A DNA stretch of 64,000 nt from Anolis sagrei (GCF_037176765.1 NC_090022.1:56437209-56501208); one strand, 5' to 3'. Positions 39,801 to 44,760 are shown, counted from the first letter of the stretch. Notes: generated by a model from the letters alone, not told the origin. Program-made: numbers and translations.

Positions 39801-41676
39801 CTACACACTTGTCCCCTGTTCTCCATAAAGAGATTTGTCAATACAGGTTAAGCATCCCTTAGCTGTATTTCCAAAATCCCCCAAAATCTGAAATTATTCA
39901 CATGAGCAGCTGAGAGAGTTGCTTTCCAATGAGCTGATGTATAAAAACATTTGTTTCATCTTAGACAACATTGTATTAAACTAACTCCAGATTATGGATT
40001 AATTGTTAATTGATGCTTCATGCACAAAATTATTTTAAAATATTGGGTATCAAAATTAACTTCAGGCTATATGTCTAAGGTAAAGGTTTCCCCTTGACAT
40101 TACGTCTAGTTGTGTCCAAGTCTGGGGGTTGGTGCTCATCTTCATTTCTAAGCCAAAGAGCTGGTATTGTCCCTAGACATCTCTAAGGTCATGTGGCTGA
40201 CATGACTGCATGGAGTGCCGTTACCTTCCCGCAGGAACTGTACCTATTGATATATGCACATTTATGCCTGTGCTGGATGGGGTCGCACTCCCCTTGAAGG
40301 CGCAGGTTCGCAGCTTGGGTGTGACCCTGGACTCATCGTTGAGCCTGGATCCCCAGGTTTCAGCGGTGACCAGGGGAGCATTTGCACAGCTCAGGCTCGT
40401 GCGCCAGCTGCGCCCGTATCTCGGGAAGTCTGACTTGGCCACGGTGGTACACGCTCTGGTCACATCCCGCCTTGACTACTGCAACGCTCTCTACGTGGGG
40501 CTGCCCTTGAAGACGGCCCGGAAGCTTCAGCTGGTTCAGCGCGCGGCAGCCATGTTACTAACTGGAGCGGGAGGCAGGGAGCACACAACGCCCTTGTTGT
40601 CCCAGCTCCACTGGCTGCCGATTTGCTACCGGACCCAATTTAAAGTGCTGGTTTTGGCCTACAAAGCCCTAAACGGCTCCGGCCCAAAATACCTTTCGGA
40701 CCGTATCTTGGCCTACGAGCCCACGAGGACCTTGAGATCGTCTGGGGAGGCCCTTCTCTCGATCCCGCCTGCCTCACAGGCACGTCTGGCGGGGACGAGG
40801 GAGAGGGCCTTCTCGGTGGTGGCCCCCCGGCTGTGGAACACTCTCCCTGCAGACATCAGACAGGCACCCTCCCTTATGTCCTTCCGAAAAAGCCTTAAGA
40901 CATGGCTGTTCGAGAAGGCATTTAATTAAGTGCTATAAAAATGTGGTAAAGACGACTGGAAAGGAACAAGGAATATGAGATTGGTTATGATTCCACTATG
41001 AGACGAAGCGGATTTTTAGTGTAATTTTGTAATTGTTGTATTGTTAATATGTTGTTGTAATTGCCTCTTGGTAAATTGCCTTTTTATATGTGTTGTACAC
41101 CGCCATGAGTCGCCCTAAAGGGCTGAGAATGGCGGTTAATAAATGCATCAAATAAATAAATAAATTTACATGTTTTCGATCTGCTAGGTTGGCAGAAGCT
41201 GGGGCTAACAGTGGGAGTTCACCCTGCTCTCTGGATTCAAACTGCTGACCTTTGGGTTGGAAAGTTCAGCAACTCAGCAGTTTTACCCGCTGAGCCACTG
41301 GGGGGACCCCATAAGGTGTATATGAAATATAAATAAAATTGGTGTTTCGGGGTGTGTCCTGTCTCCAAAATATCTCATGTACATTTATTTATTTCTATCC
41401 CGTTCCTTCTCAACCCCCGAAGGGGGACTCAGGACGGCTTACATTTGGCAGCAATTTGATGCCACTACATATAACAGAGCAATATAATAACAATTAAAAC
41501 AATAAGTAAAACATTCATTAACACAGTAAAAAACAGTATTAATAGCCGTATCATCATTCCAGTCAATTCCATATCCAATTCCATGTCCAAAGTACTATCT
41601 ATGTCTGTTGTCCAAAAGCCTGGTCCCAGAAACACAACTTCAATTTCTTCCTAAATGACAGGAGCATGCCAAAAAC

Positions 41677-41724
<48 letters not shown>

Positions 41725-42101
41725 TTGTTGATGTCACAATCCCAGATGACAGCAGGATTGCAGAGAAACAACAGGAAAAGCTGACACAATATGAGGATTT
41801 AAAGATCGAACTGCAAGGACTCTGGCACAAGCCAGTCAAGGTGGTCCCAGTGATGATTGGCACACTGGGTGCAGTGCCTAAAGACCTTGGCCTGCACTTA
41901 AACACAGTCGGCGCTGACAAAATTACCATCTGCCAGCTGCAGAAGGCCACCTTACTGGGATCTGCACACATTATTCACCGATACATCACACAGTCCTAGT
42001 GCTTTTAGAGTGTTTAGGCTTGAGAAGGGACTGACATGTGATCTAATTAAACAGCCAGCAGAATAATCTTATCTGCTGTGGACTCATCTTGTTGTGTTTC
42101 A

Positions 42102-42144
<43 letters not shown>

Positions 42145-42423
42145 TCTAAAATCCAAACTACATCTGGGGAGCATCTACGCTATGATGTTAATACAGTTTG
42201 ACACCACTTGAACTTTCCTAACTCAATGTTGTGGAATCATGGGAGTTGTAGTTGCCAAAGAGTGATGGTGGCTCACCAAACTGCAGCTCCCAGGATTCCA
42301 TAGCATTGAGCCAAGGCAGCTAATGTGCTGTCAAACTGCATCAATTCTCCAGTATAGATGCACCCATGGTCCCCAGCATTACTCACCGGATTCCTCATCC
42401 TTTTTGTCGAATTTTTTCAGCAT
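7122..42423 (-). CDS. COPG1: COPG1, coatomer subunit gamma-1, complete (24 coding exons)
   Basis: Encodes gamma-COP, a large subunit of the heptameric COPI coat that coats Golgi-to-ER and intra-Golgi vesicles. The 24 exons listed separately sum to 2628 nt, 875 codons plus stop; human COPG1 has 874. Every intron reads GT...AG and every phase fits. The start [13 protein letters not shown] is the COPG1 N-terminus (COPG2 begins M-I-K-K). Residues ~1-550 form the adaptin-like HEAT solenoid, ~550-615 a linker, ~616-875 the two-part appendage. Trp777 in F-A-A-A-W-E-E-V-G matches human Trp776, known in the family for ArfGAP binding. The protein ends A-S-V-G then TAA, as in mammals. No frameshift or stop was seen, so the gene looks intact. 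Several positions (e.g. R-V-L-K-P-N-F) read like COPG2, but most diagnostic residues are COPG1. Confidence 0.97.
8130..8280 (+). mobile_element. L2-type LINE 3' end
   Basis: GTGAGTCGCCTTCGGGCTGA followed by GCGGTATATAAGTAAA and an (AAAT)n tail. In COPG1 intron 23. Confidence 0.7.
8570..8668 (-). CDS. COPG1: COPG1 exon 23
   Basis: Residues 800-833, [20 protein letters not shown] then [13 protein letters not shown]. Donor GTTAGT. Confidence 0.95.
9019..9157 (-). CDS. COPG1: COPG1 exon 22
   Basis: Residues 754-800, [20 protein letters not shown], then the [11 protein letters not shown] block with Trp777. Start of the C-terminal appendage subdomain. Donor GTAAGG. Confidence 0.96.
9475..9680 (-). 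mobile_element. L2-type LINE 3' end, minus strand
   Basis: Starts with the (ATTT)n tail, then CCGCTCTCTCTCACCCCGAG; continues past the hAT insertion at 9681-10042. In COPG1 intron 21. Confidence 0.65.
9673..10050. mobile_element. Second complete copy of the CAGGGGTCC hAT MITE
   Basis: Element 9681-10042 (362 bp), same family as 3087-3459, with identical ACATAAAG at 9673-9680 and 10043-10050. Two copies with different duplications confirm the ends. Confidence 0.92.
10147..10529. mobile_element. hAT MITE (CAGTG...CACTG), 8-bp duplication with one mismatch
   Basis: Element 10155-10521. Left flank CTTTACAA, right flank CTCTACAA. Ends CAGTGTTTT / GAAACCACTG. Confidence 0.75.
10530..11820. other. 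Intronic stretch with nothing recognised
   Basis: COPG1 intron 21; no exon, tandem repeat or known transposon end could be supported. Confidence 0.4.
11825..11985 (+). mobile_element. L2-type LINE 3' end
   Basis: GCTCTGAGTCCCGTCGGGGA then AGAGCGGTATATAAATAAG. Confidence 0.6.
12562..12659 (-). CDS. COPG1: COPG1 exon 21
   Basis: Residues 721-753, [20 protein letters not shown] then an acidic [12 protein letters not shown]. Donor GTAAGA. Confidence 0.95.
12735..12885 (+). mobile_element. L2-type LINE 3' end, old
   Basis: GCTGCCCTGAGCCCC ... GATACAAATG followed by (AAAT)n. Confidence 0.55.
13029..13169. mobile_element. hAT MITE, target duplication CTCTAGGT
   Basis: Element 13037-13161 (125 bp): CAGTGGTTCTCAAACTGTGG at the left, complement-matching CCACAGGTTGAGAGCCACTG at the right, flanked by identical CTCTAGGT. 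Confidence 0.9.
13438..13609 (-). CDS. COPG1: COPG1 exon 20
   Basis: Residues 664-721, [20 protein letters not shown] to L-P-E-E-D-P-T-A. Appendage platform. Donor GTAGGA. Confidence 0.96.
13754..13906. mobile_element. TA-flanked MITE (GGGCTCTTCCACACAGCCC family)
   Basis: Terminal inverted repeats (GGGCTCTTCCACACAGCCC and GGGCTGTGTAGAAGGGCCC) flanked by TA on both sides suggest a Tc1/mariner-group MITE. Relatives at 19787-19929 and 22440-22605. Confidence 0.65.
14648..14895 (+). mobile_element. tRNA-derived SINE, second family
   Basis: Head GGTGCAATAGGTTAAACC, mid GGGATATGAGAGAAGTCTCC, tail AATTCTCTCACACCAGAAGC...CTCAAGTCACTCCTGACA and an A-run. This family differs from Sauria SINE after the tRNA head. 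Confidence 0.8.
15094..15200 (+). repeat. Small minisatellite
   Basis: Imperfect tandem units built on CATCAGGACCAACTATCATA, about 22-29 bp each, roughly four to five copies. Confidence 0.75.
15394..15536 (-). CDS. COPG1: COPG1 exon 19
   Basis: Residues 616-663, [20 protein letters not shown] and on to H-I-V-F-Q. Start of the appendage platform subdomain. Donor GTGCGT. Confidence 0.96.
15668..15860 (+). mobile_element. CR1 LINE, left half
   Basis: RT-derived CR1 segment (CTGGAACGTGTCCAGAGGAG, GGAGCTGGGCATGTCTGGCT) that resumes at about 16910 after the Helitron-like insertion. Confidence 0.75.
15866..16909 (+). mobile_element. Helitron-like non-autonomous insert with internal tandem array
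   Basis: About 1.04 kb inside a CR1. Begins TCTATACACATAATAAAAC and ends ACCCAAGCTAG followed by T, as a 5'-TC...CTAG-3' Helitron inserted at A/T would. No terminal inverted repeats or target duplication seen. The inside carries about five ~130-bp degenerate units marked by (T)AGTTCACC at 16304, 16434, 16570, 16697 and 16823. Confidence 0.55.
16910..17172 (+). mobile_element. CR1 LINE, right half with 3' end
   Basis: Continues the element from 15668-15860 to a CR1 terminus GGCAGGGGGTTAGACTGGAT. Confidence 0.75.
17173..17463 (+). mobile_element. tRNA-derived SINE, second family, with target duplication
   Basis: CCCCGGTGGCGCAGTGGGTT head, B-box-like GGTTCGAATC, GGGCAACGTCCTTGCAGACG tail. Flanked by ACCCTTGGATCC (17173) and ACCCTTGGATTC (17452). 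Inserted at the end of the CR1. Confidence 0.88.
17464..18790. other. Intronic stretch with nothing recognised
   Basis: COPG1 intron 18. No transposon end, exon or tandem repeat supported. Confidence 0.4.
18792..19123. mobile_element. hAT MITE, old copy
   Basis: Starts CACTGCTTCTTACACTGTGG, ends AGTTTAAGAAGCC; flanks GTCTAGAG and ATCTAGAG match at 7 of 8 bases. Confidence 0.55.
19527..19598 (-). CDS. COPG1: COPG1 exon 18
   Basis: Residues 592-616, [20 protein letters not shown] then E-I-F-Q. The linker diverges from human in its first ten residues and then returns to identity. Confidence 0.94.
19787..19929. mobile_element. TA-flanked MITE, palindromic
   Basis: TAGGGCCTATTCCACACAG at the left, CTGTGTGGAAGGGCCCTA at the right; inner arms AACCCAGTTCAAAGCAGATA also pair. 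Confidence 0.7.
20145..20270 (-). CDS. COPG1: COPG1 exon 17
   Basis: Residues 550-592, [20 protein letters not shown] to D-Q-R-T. This is the linker between solenoid and appendage. 126 nt, phase 1/1. Confidence 0.95.
21190..21615 (+). mobile_element. Unassigned 106-codon ORF with L2-type tail, possible LINE ORF1 remnant
   Basis: An ATG-started ORF, 21233-21553 ([16 protein letters not shown]), contains [12 protein letters not shown] and T-L-Q-H-I-R-E-N-E, reminiscent of the Cys and coiled-coil region of CR1/L2 ORF1 proteins. It is directly followed by CCCTGAGCGCCC...AATAAATAATAAA, an L2-type 3' terminus. The family assignment is from memory of pattern and tentative. Confidence 0.4.
21740..22178 (+). 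mobile_element. L2-type LINE, 5'-truncated
   Basis: Encodes the pol C-terminus [19 protein letters not shown], the same region as [14 protein letters not shown] at 40.8 kb, then GAACTGCCCCGAGTCCCCTT and (AAAT)n. Confidence 0.8.
22440..22605. mobile_element. Diverged palindromic MITE
   Basis: Inverted AGGCCCTATGTCTCAGGATC / GATCCTGGGATATAGGGCCT; same family as 13754 and 19787 by the TAATCCAGTTTAAAGCAGA core. Confidence 0.55.
22812..22915 (-). CDS. COPG1: COPG1 exon 16
   Basis: Residues 515-550, [20 protein letters not shown] then [14 protein letters not shown]. Donor GTAATT. Confidence 0.95.
23185..23553 (+). mobile_element. Sauria SINE with 11-bp target duplication
   Basis: Element 23196-23542. 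tRNA-like head with GGTTCGAATCC, middle CCAACCTAGCAGTTTGAAAA, tail GACTTAATGTCAAGGGGAAA. TAAGGATAAAG at 23185-23195 and 23543-23553. Confidence 0.9.
23588..23645 (-). mobile_element. Small CR1 fragment
   Basis: TTGGCTCATGTTTAACTTGT and GTCCACAAGGACTCC match the CR1 near 3535-3570. Confidence 0.55.
24018..24093 (-). CDS. COPG1: COPG1 exon 15
   Basis: Residues 490-515, [20 protein letters not shown] then V-L-L-R. The intron before it carries the 5'-inverted L1. Confidence 0.95.
24493..26333 (-). mobile_element. L1 LINE with 5' inversion and 15-bp target duplication
   Basis: GTTGCATGGATTTTT occurs at 24493-24507 and 26319-26333. Next to the left copy, on the minus strand, lies an L1-like 3' UTR ending AATAAA plus A-run (about 24508-24725 as complement). 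The remainder, about 24728-26318, is on the plus strand: ORF2 endonuclease (L-Q-E-T-H-V, G-D-F-N-G, R-I-D-M-V-W, S-D-H-C-P-I-V) and the start of RT ([16 protein letters not shown]). It is cut off before the Y-x-D-D motif, and one frameshift lies in the A-run near 24915-24925. From 24930 the frame is open for about 460 codons, so the insertion is young. Confidence 0.9.
26862..27010 (+). mobile_element. tRNA-derived SINE fragment, third type
   Basis: GACCGTAGTTCACTGGTAAAGC...CATGCCAAACATTCC followed by a B-box-like GGTTTGGTCTCTGGCA. It looks like a decayed tRNA head, not a working tRNA gene: the anticodon arm does not pair well. Confidence 0.45.
27086..27329 (-). CDS. COPG1: COPG1 exon 14
   Basis: Residues 409-490, [20 protein letters not shown] to L-E-H-E-E-V-R-A. 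At 244 nt it is the longest coding exon. Donor GTACAT. Confidence 0.96.
28255..28565 (-). mobile_element. R4/Dong-type LINE 3' end
   Basis: Minus-strand codons resemble K-V-I-P-V-V-I-G-x-L-G-A-V-P-K-D-L and L-Q-K-A-T-L-L; ends in the shared TAGGACTGTGTGATGTAT block read as complement. Confidence 0.7.
29364..29459 (-). CDS. COPG1: COPG1 exon 13
   Basis: Residues 377-408, [20 protein letters not shown] to M-L-R-E-E; 96 nt, phase 0/0, donor GTAAGC. Confidence 0.96.
29560..29748 (-). CDS. COPG1: COPG1 exon 12
   Basis: Residues 314-376, [20 protein letters not shown] to S-E-I-S-D-E-F-K. The I-D-R-L-M-K-Q stretch has Ile as in COPG1 (Val in COPG2). Donor GTATAG. Confidence 0.96.
29822..30555 (-). 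mobile_element. R4/Dong-type LINE, longest copy, between ATT repeats
   Basis: About 190 codons on the minus strand, with [31 protein letters not shown] (a PD...D restriction-like endonuclease core) and L-G-A-M-P-K-D-L, ending I-T-Q-S and stop. (TTA)n lies at 29832-29880 beside the 3' end. In COPG1 intron 11. Confidence 0.78.
30556..30838 (+). mobile_element. tRNA-derived SINE, second family, plus (TTA)n
   Basis: GGTGCCTCCGGTGTACTGGC head, ...GGGCAACGTCCTTGAAGACG...CTCAAGTCGCTCCTGACATG, then (ATT)n 30798-30838. Confidence 0.8.
30839..31010 (-). mobile_element. L2-type 3' fragment
   Basis: CTATGCCGCCTTTCTCCAGG type terminus on the minus strand, followed by A-rich sequence. Confidence 0.45.
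31404..31560 (-). mobile_element. L2-type 3' end
   Basis: (TTTA)n, then GCCACCTTTCTGAGCCTGAA on the plus strand, complement of an L2 terminus. Lies just beside COPG1 exon 11. Confidence 0.55.
31588..31655 (-). CDS. COPG1: COPG1 exon 11
   Basis: Residues 291-313, [20 protein letters not shown] then L-N-K. 68 nt, donor GTAAGA. Confidence 0.95.
31656..32495. other. Intronic stretch with nothing recognised
   Basis: COPG1 intron 10; an hAT-like scrap near 31890-31990 is the only hint of a repeat. Confidence 0.35.
32505..32640. mobile_element. hAT-like MITE, old
   Basis: AATCATGCAGCC at the left and GGCTGCATGATT at the right are inverted; inner CTGTTGAACTGCAACTACCA matches other hAT MITEs here. 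No clear target duplication. Confidence 0.5.
32683..32816 (-). CDS. COPG1: COPG1 exon 10
   Basis: Residues 246-291, [20 protein letters not shown] to E-L-A-P-A-V-S. A T-rich tract precedes acceptor CTAG; donor GTAAGT. Confidence 0.96.
32936..33300 (-). mobile_element. (AAC)n, (AAT)n and L2-type LINE
   Basis: Simple repeats 32936-32984, then ATTTATATCCTGTCACCATC TCCCC... , an L2 terminus on the minus strand with its A-rich upstream part. Confidence 0.55.
33480..33637 (-). CDS. COPG1: COPG1 exon 9
   Basis: Residues 194-246, starting [20 protein letters not shown] and ending [11 protein letters not shown]. 158 nt. The M-L-N-K-F stretch resembles COPG2, the flanks COPG1. Donor GTGAGG. Confidence 0.95.
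33759..33845 (-). CDS. COPG1: COPG1 exon 8
   Basis: Residues 165-193, [20 protein letters not shown] then A-S-S-D-N-I-M-V-Q. Phase 0/0. Confidence 0.95.
34335..34610 (-). mobile_element. L2-type LINE 3' part
   Basis: ATATTCTGCCCTATCTCCCC then AGGGTGGATTCCAACATACA, as in the 9475 and 41384 copies. Confidence 0.55.
34933..35025 (-). CDS. COPG1: COPG1 exon 7
   Basis: Residues 134-164, [20 protein letters not shown] and on to S-S-L. 93 nt, phase 0/0, donor GTATGT. Confidence 0.95.
35540..35667 (+). mobile_element. L2-type 3' end with (ATT)n
   Basis: GGAAACTGAGTCTCCCTAGG...GGGTTACAAATAAATTATTATT. Confidence 0.6.
35668..35895 (+). mobile_element. R4/Dong-type LINE 3' end with inverted head
   Basis: 35710-35863 reads N-I-N-T... 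[10 protein letters not shown] and the TCCTAGACGCTTGGGAAGTG 3' UTR on the plus strand, while 35668-35708 is the UTR end on the minus strand. (ATT)n on both sides. Confidence 0.65.
36062..36110 (+). repeat. C-run and A-run
   Basis: Poly-C followed by poly-A and C/A-rich sequence, 55 bp below COPG1 exon 6. Confidence 0.7.
36168..36243 (-). CDS. COPG1: COPG1 exon 6
   Basis: Residues 108-133, [20 protein letters not shown] followed by L-C-Q-I-T-D. Donor GTAAGT. Confidence 0.95.
36888..36967 (-). CDS. COPG1: COPG1 exon 5
   Basis: Residues 82-108, [20 protein letters not shown]. Acceptor ATGACAG, donor GTGATT. Confidence 0.94.
37105..37322 (-). mobile_element. tRNA-derived SINE, second family
   Basis: Complement of the family at 17173: GAGCAACTTGAGAAAGTGCG at the 3' end, GACCTTTCGGTCAGCAGTCC at the tRNA end. 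Confidence 0.78.
37815..38168 (-). mobile_element. Sauria SINE with 10-bp target duplication
   Basis: Tail TAAAGGTTTCCCCTTGACAT, head complement ending GCTGTGCCACCGGGGGTTCC; GTTTGGATTA at 37815-37824 and 38159-38168. Confidence 0.88.
38342..38413 (-). CDS. COPG1: COPG1 exon 4
   Basis: Residues 58-81, [14 protein letters not shown]. Human has G-T-T-E-A-T-E-A here, so V-M is a local departure in a strongly conserved stretch. 72 nt, phase 0/0. Confidence 0.95.
38756..39000. mobile_element. pogo/Tigger-like MITE, old
   Basis: GCATACCTTATCCGGAATTC and AAAATCTGAAACACTTCTGG resemble the copies at 39844, 47382 and 51039. Lies between COPG1 exons 3 and 4. Confidence 0.5.
39107..39187 (-). CDS. COPG1: COPG1 exon 3
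   Basis: Residues 31-57, beginning [12 protein letters not shown], apparently identical to human. 81 nt, phase 0/0, donor GTAACT. Confidence 0.95.
39279..39331 (-). CDS. COPG1: COPG1 exon 2
   Basis: Residues 13-30, reading [18 protein letters not shown]. Acceptor TTTCAG, donor GTAAGT. The third intron base phase closes to zero. Confidence 0.95.
39844..41384. mobile_element. Nested block: pogo-like MITE hit by a Sauria SINE hit by an L2
   Basis: MITE left part 39844-40074 (CAGGTTAAGCATCCCTTAGC), Sauria SINE 40075-40263 and 41164-41312 on the minus strand, L2 in between, MITE right part from about 41313 to 41384. Sequence on the two sides of each insert is collinear with intact copies elsewhere in the window. 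Confidence 0.75.
40264..41163 (+). mobile_element. L2-type LINE, 5'-truncated, about 220 open codons
   Basis: Pol C-terminus: [49 protein letters not shown] and a stop at 40927. The 3' UTR ends CGGTTAATAAATGCATCAAA plus (AAAT)n. Uninterrupted frame and high GC show a recent insertion. Confidence 0.88.
41385..41660 (-). mobile_element. L2-type LINE 3' part
   Basis: (ATTT)n then CCTTCTCAACCCCCGAAGGG, complement of the L2 terminus. Confidence 0.65.
41679..42143 (+). mobile_element. R4/Dong-type LINE between two TAA arrays
   Basis: (AAT)n 41679-41723, then [42 protein letters not shown] and stop at about 41999, a 3' UTR, then (AAT)n 42100-42143. In COPG1 intron 1. Confidence 0.8.
42168..42367. 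mobile_element. MITE next to the COPG1 exon 1 donor
   Basis: Inverted ends of about 40 bp: GAGCATCTACGCTATGATGT...CAGTTTGACACC and GTGTCAAACTGCATCAATTC...TATAGATGCACCC. Ends 14 bp from the exon 1 splice donor. Confidence 0.75.
42387..42423 (-). CDS. COPG1: COPG1 coding exon 1
   Basis: Residues 1-13, [12 protein letters not shown] plus the first base of Gly13. Donor GTGAGT follows at 42386. The ATG is chosen because the protein begins exactly like mammalian COPG1; the frame upstream stays open but shows no better ATG. Confidence 0.95.
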
Positions 42424-42790
42424 CTTGTCCCTTGGCAGAGGAGGGGTGGTGGAAGAGGAGGCAGACAACTCACCAGGAGGGAGGGAAGGGGAAAGGGCCC
42501 AAATAGAGAACAAGAGGAGGAGGAGGAGAAGGCAGCACCTGGCTCTGCCTGCAGCCCTGAAGAGTTCTACTTCCTGCCCGGGCGCCACTTCCTGCCAACA
42601 TGACAACCCTGACTGGGCTCAGCTTTGACAGAAAGGCGCATGCGCACGCTGCGCTGGTGAGGCCCAAAGAGGGCTTACGTGGCTGACAGTGCGAGGGCGG
42701 AGCTTAGGGGAAAGGCGTGTGACGTCATCGATCCCTCAGCCAATAGCAGCGGGGAACGCTTCGTGGGGCGGAGCCATTGGAAGACCAAGC
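42424..42790 (-). promoter_or_regulatory. COPG1: COPG1 CpG-rich promoter and 5' UTR
   Basis: GC- and CpG-rich TATA-less block directly upstream of the ATG. Visible motifs: a perfect NRF1 palindrome GCGCATGCGC at 42636-42645, a full CRE TGACGTCA at 42720-42727, GGGCGG boxes at 42705-42710 and 42766-42771, CCAAT at 42740-42744 and an inverted CCAAT at 42776-42780. This is a classic housekeeping promoter. The transcription start cannot be placed from sequence alone. Beyond 42790 a hAT-type MITE fragment abuts the promoter. Confidence 0.8.
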
Positions 42791-42824
42791 GTAGAACGTT
42801 AAGAATAGCACCTTCCCCCCCCTT

Positions 42825-42892
42825 CAACCCTGGAATTGTGGGAGTTGAAGTCCAAAACATCTGGAGGGCCGAAGTTTGCCCATGCCTGGCTT
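42825..42892. repeat. hAT MITE fragment at the COPG1 promoter edge
   Basis: GGGAGTTGAAGTCCAAAACA and CTGGAGGGCCGAAGTTTGCC, the end motif of several hAT MITEs here. Confidence 0.55.
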
Positions 42893-43021
42893 ATGGGGAG
42901 GTGGGCAGAGTCTGTAGGAATGTCACACTATTCAGGTTGTTTTGCCCTTTCCTTCCTTTGAAAGATAACCTCCTGCCTAACTTCCTAGATCCACCAGAAT
43001 CTAGTGCTTTTAGAGTGTTTA

Positions 43022-43655
43022 GGCATCGGGTTGTTGTAGGTTTTTTCGGGCTATATGGTCATGATCTAGAGGCATTTTCTCCTGACGTTTCGCCTGCATC
43101 TATGACAAGCATCCTCAGAAGTTGTGAGGTCTGTTGGAACTAGGGAAAAGGGTTTATATATCTGTGGAATGACCAGGGTGAGACAAAGGACTCTTGTCTG
43201 CTGGAGCTAGGTGTGAATGTTTCAACTGACCACCTTGATTAGCATACAATGGGTTGACTGTGCCTGGAGCAAACTTTTGTTGAGAGGTAATTAGATGTCG
43301 CTACCTGCTTCCTCTCTGTTATTGTGCTGTTGCAATTTTAGAGTTTTTTTTAATACTGGTAGCTAGATTTTGTTCACTTTCATGGTTTCTTCCTTTCTGA
43401 TGAAATTGTCCACATGCTTGTGTATTTCAATGGCTTCTCTGTGTAGTCTGACATGGTGGTTGTGAGAGTGGTCATTCCACAGATATATAAACCCCTTTTC
43501 CTAGTTCCAACAGACCTCACTACCTCTGAGGATGCTTGCCATAGATGCAGGCGAAACATCAGGAGAAAATGCCTCTAGACCATGGCCATACAGCCCGAAA
43601 AAATCTACAACAACCCAGGGATTCCGGCCATGAAAGCCTTCGACAATATGTTAGG
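43022..43655 (-). mobile_element. Penelope-like element, 3' part, inverted terminal blocks
   Basis: On the minus strand the middle encodes H-V-R-L-H-R-E-A-I-E-I-H-K-H-V-D-N-F-I-R, typical of the end of Penelope GIY-YIG proteins. The block at 43500-43650 (GATGCTTGCCATAGATGCAG) is the reverse complement of the block at 43022-43125 (GCATCTATGACAAGCATCCT). Penelope-like elements are known for such inverted terminal repeats. Confidence 0.72.
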
Positions 43656-43659
43656 CATC

Positions 43660-44105
43660 ATTTGGGAAGCCCTGTGGCATCAAATAAGATATCTCTGTAT
43701 AATTTGCATTCAAAATAAGAGCTGAAAATAAACTTAATTTTGTCCTGTTTAGCAGTATGTTGGGAACAGTGTTTTTCTTAAGTGGAAGAGAAGGAAAACT
43801 TCCTTTCTAAGCACCTTCCATAAAGTTAACACCTTTTAAGGACTCCTTTTTATTGATCAGGCAGCACAAATAATTTGAATTGTTTTTCAGGGGGAAAAAT
43901 TAAGTGGAAAGGTGAAAGAAAAAGAAATCCTACTCATTCTGATCAATTTGCATTCTTAAGGTTGTCATCTGTCTTTTTCTGGTAAGGTTTAATGCTTTTG
44001 AAAGCTTTTCCATTATGTTATTTCTATTTATTTATTTTATTTTGCTACTGTATGCATTTCATTCTGATGTAATTTTTGTTGTTTTGTATTTTGTATTTTA
44101 TTTTG
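43660..44105. other. No feature seen
   Basis: AT-rich intergenic sequence. Confidence 0.35.
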
Positions 44106-44107
44106 CT

Positions 44108-44670
44108 GTATTGTATGGCCATGAAATCAGAAGACGCTTACTTCTTGGGAGGAGAGCAATGTCCAGTCTCGATAAAATAGTAAAGAGTAGAGACATCAGA
44201 CTGGCAACAAAGATCCGCCTAGTCAAAGCCATGGTATTCCCTGTCGTAACCTACGGATGTGAGAGCTGGACCTTAGGGAAGGCTGAGCGAAGGAAGATAG
44301 GTGCTTTTGAACTGTGGTGTTGGAGGAAAGTGCTGAAAGTGCTTTGGACTGCGAGAAGATCCAACCAGTCCATCCTCCAGGAAATAAAGCCCGACTGCTC
44401 ACTGGAGGGAAGGATACTAGAGACAAAGTTGAAGTACTTTGGCCACATCATGAGGAGACAGCAAAGCCTAGAGAAGACAATTATGCTGGGGAAAGTGGAA
44501 GGCAAAAGGAAGAGGGGCCGGCCAAGGGCAAGATGGATGGATGGCATCCTTGAAGTGACTGGGCTGACCTTGAAGGAGCTGGGGGTGGTGACGGCCGACA
44601 GGGAGCTCTGGCGTGGGCTGGTCTATGAGGTCACGAAGAGTCGAAAACGACTGAACGAATGAACAACAAT
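44108..44670 (+). mobile_element. BovB (RTE) LINE, 5'-truncated
   Basis: Open for about 180 codons to TGA at 44660: R-R-L-L-L-G-R-R-A-M-S-S-L-D-K, V-T-Y-G-C-E-S-W-T-L, F-E-L-W-C-W-R-K-V-L, W-T-A-R-R-S-N-Q-S-I-L, K-R-K-R-G-R-P-R-A-R-W. Matches the C-terminus of ruminant and squamate BovB. Confidence 0.9.
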
Positions 44671-44685
44671 TTTATCTTTGGGCTT

Positions 44686-44760
44686 GGCCTCATGTTAACT
44701 GCCCTGAGTCCCCTCCGGGGAGATGATGGCAGGGTATAAATAAAGATTATTATTATTATT
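44686..44760 (+). mobile_element. L2-type 3' end with (ATT)n
   Basis: TGCCCTGAGTCCCCTCCGGG...GGTATAAATAAAGATTATTATT. Confidence 0.6.

Noticed and set aside
7122-42423. COPG2 instead of COPG1
   Set aside because: Some residues are COPG2-like, but the N-terminus, exon 3 and exon 12 match COPG1.
42424-42606. N-terminal extension of COPG1 upstream of M-L-K-K
   Set aside because: The frame is open, but it begins at TTG, not ATG, and lies in the CpG-rich 5' UTR. The annotated ATG matches the family.
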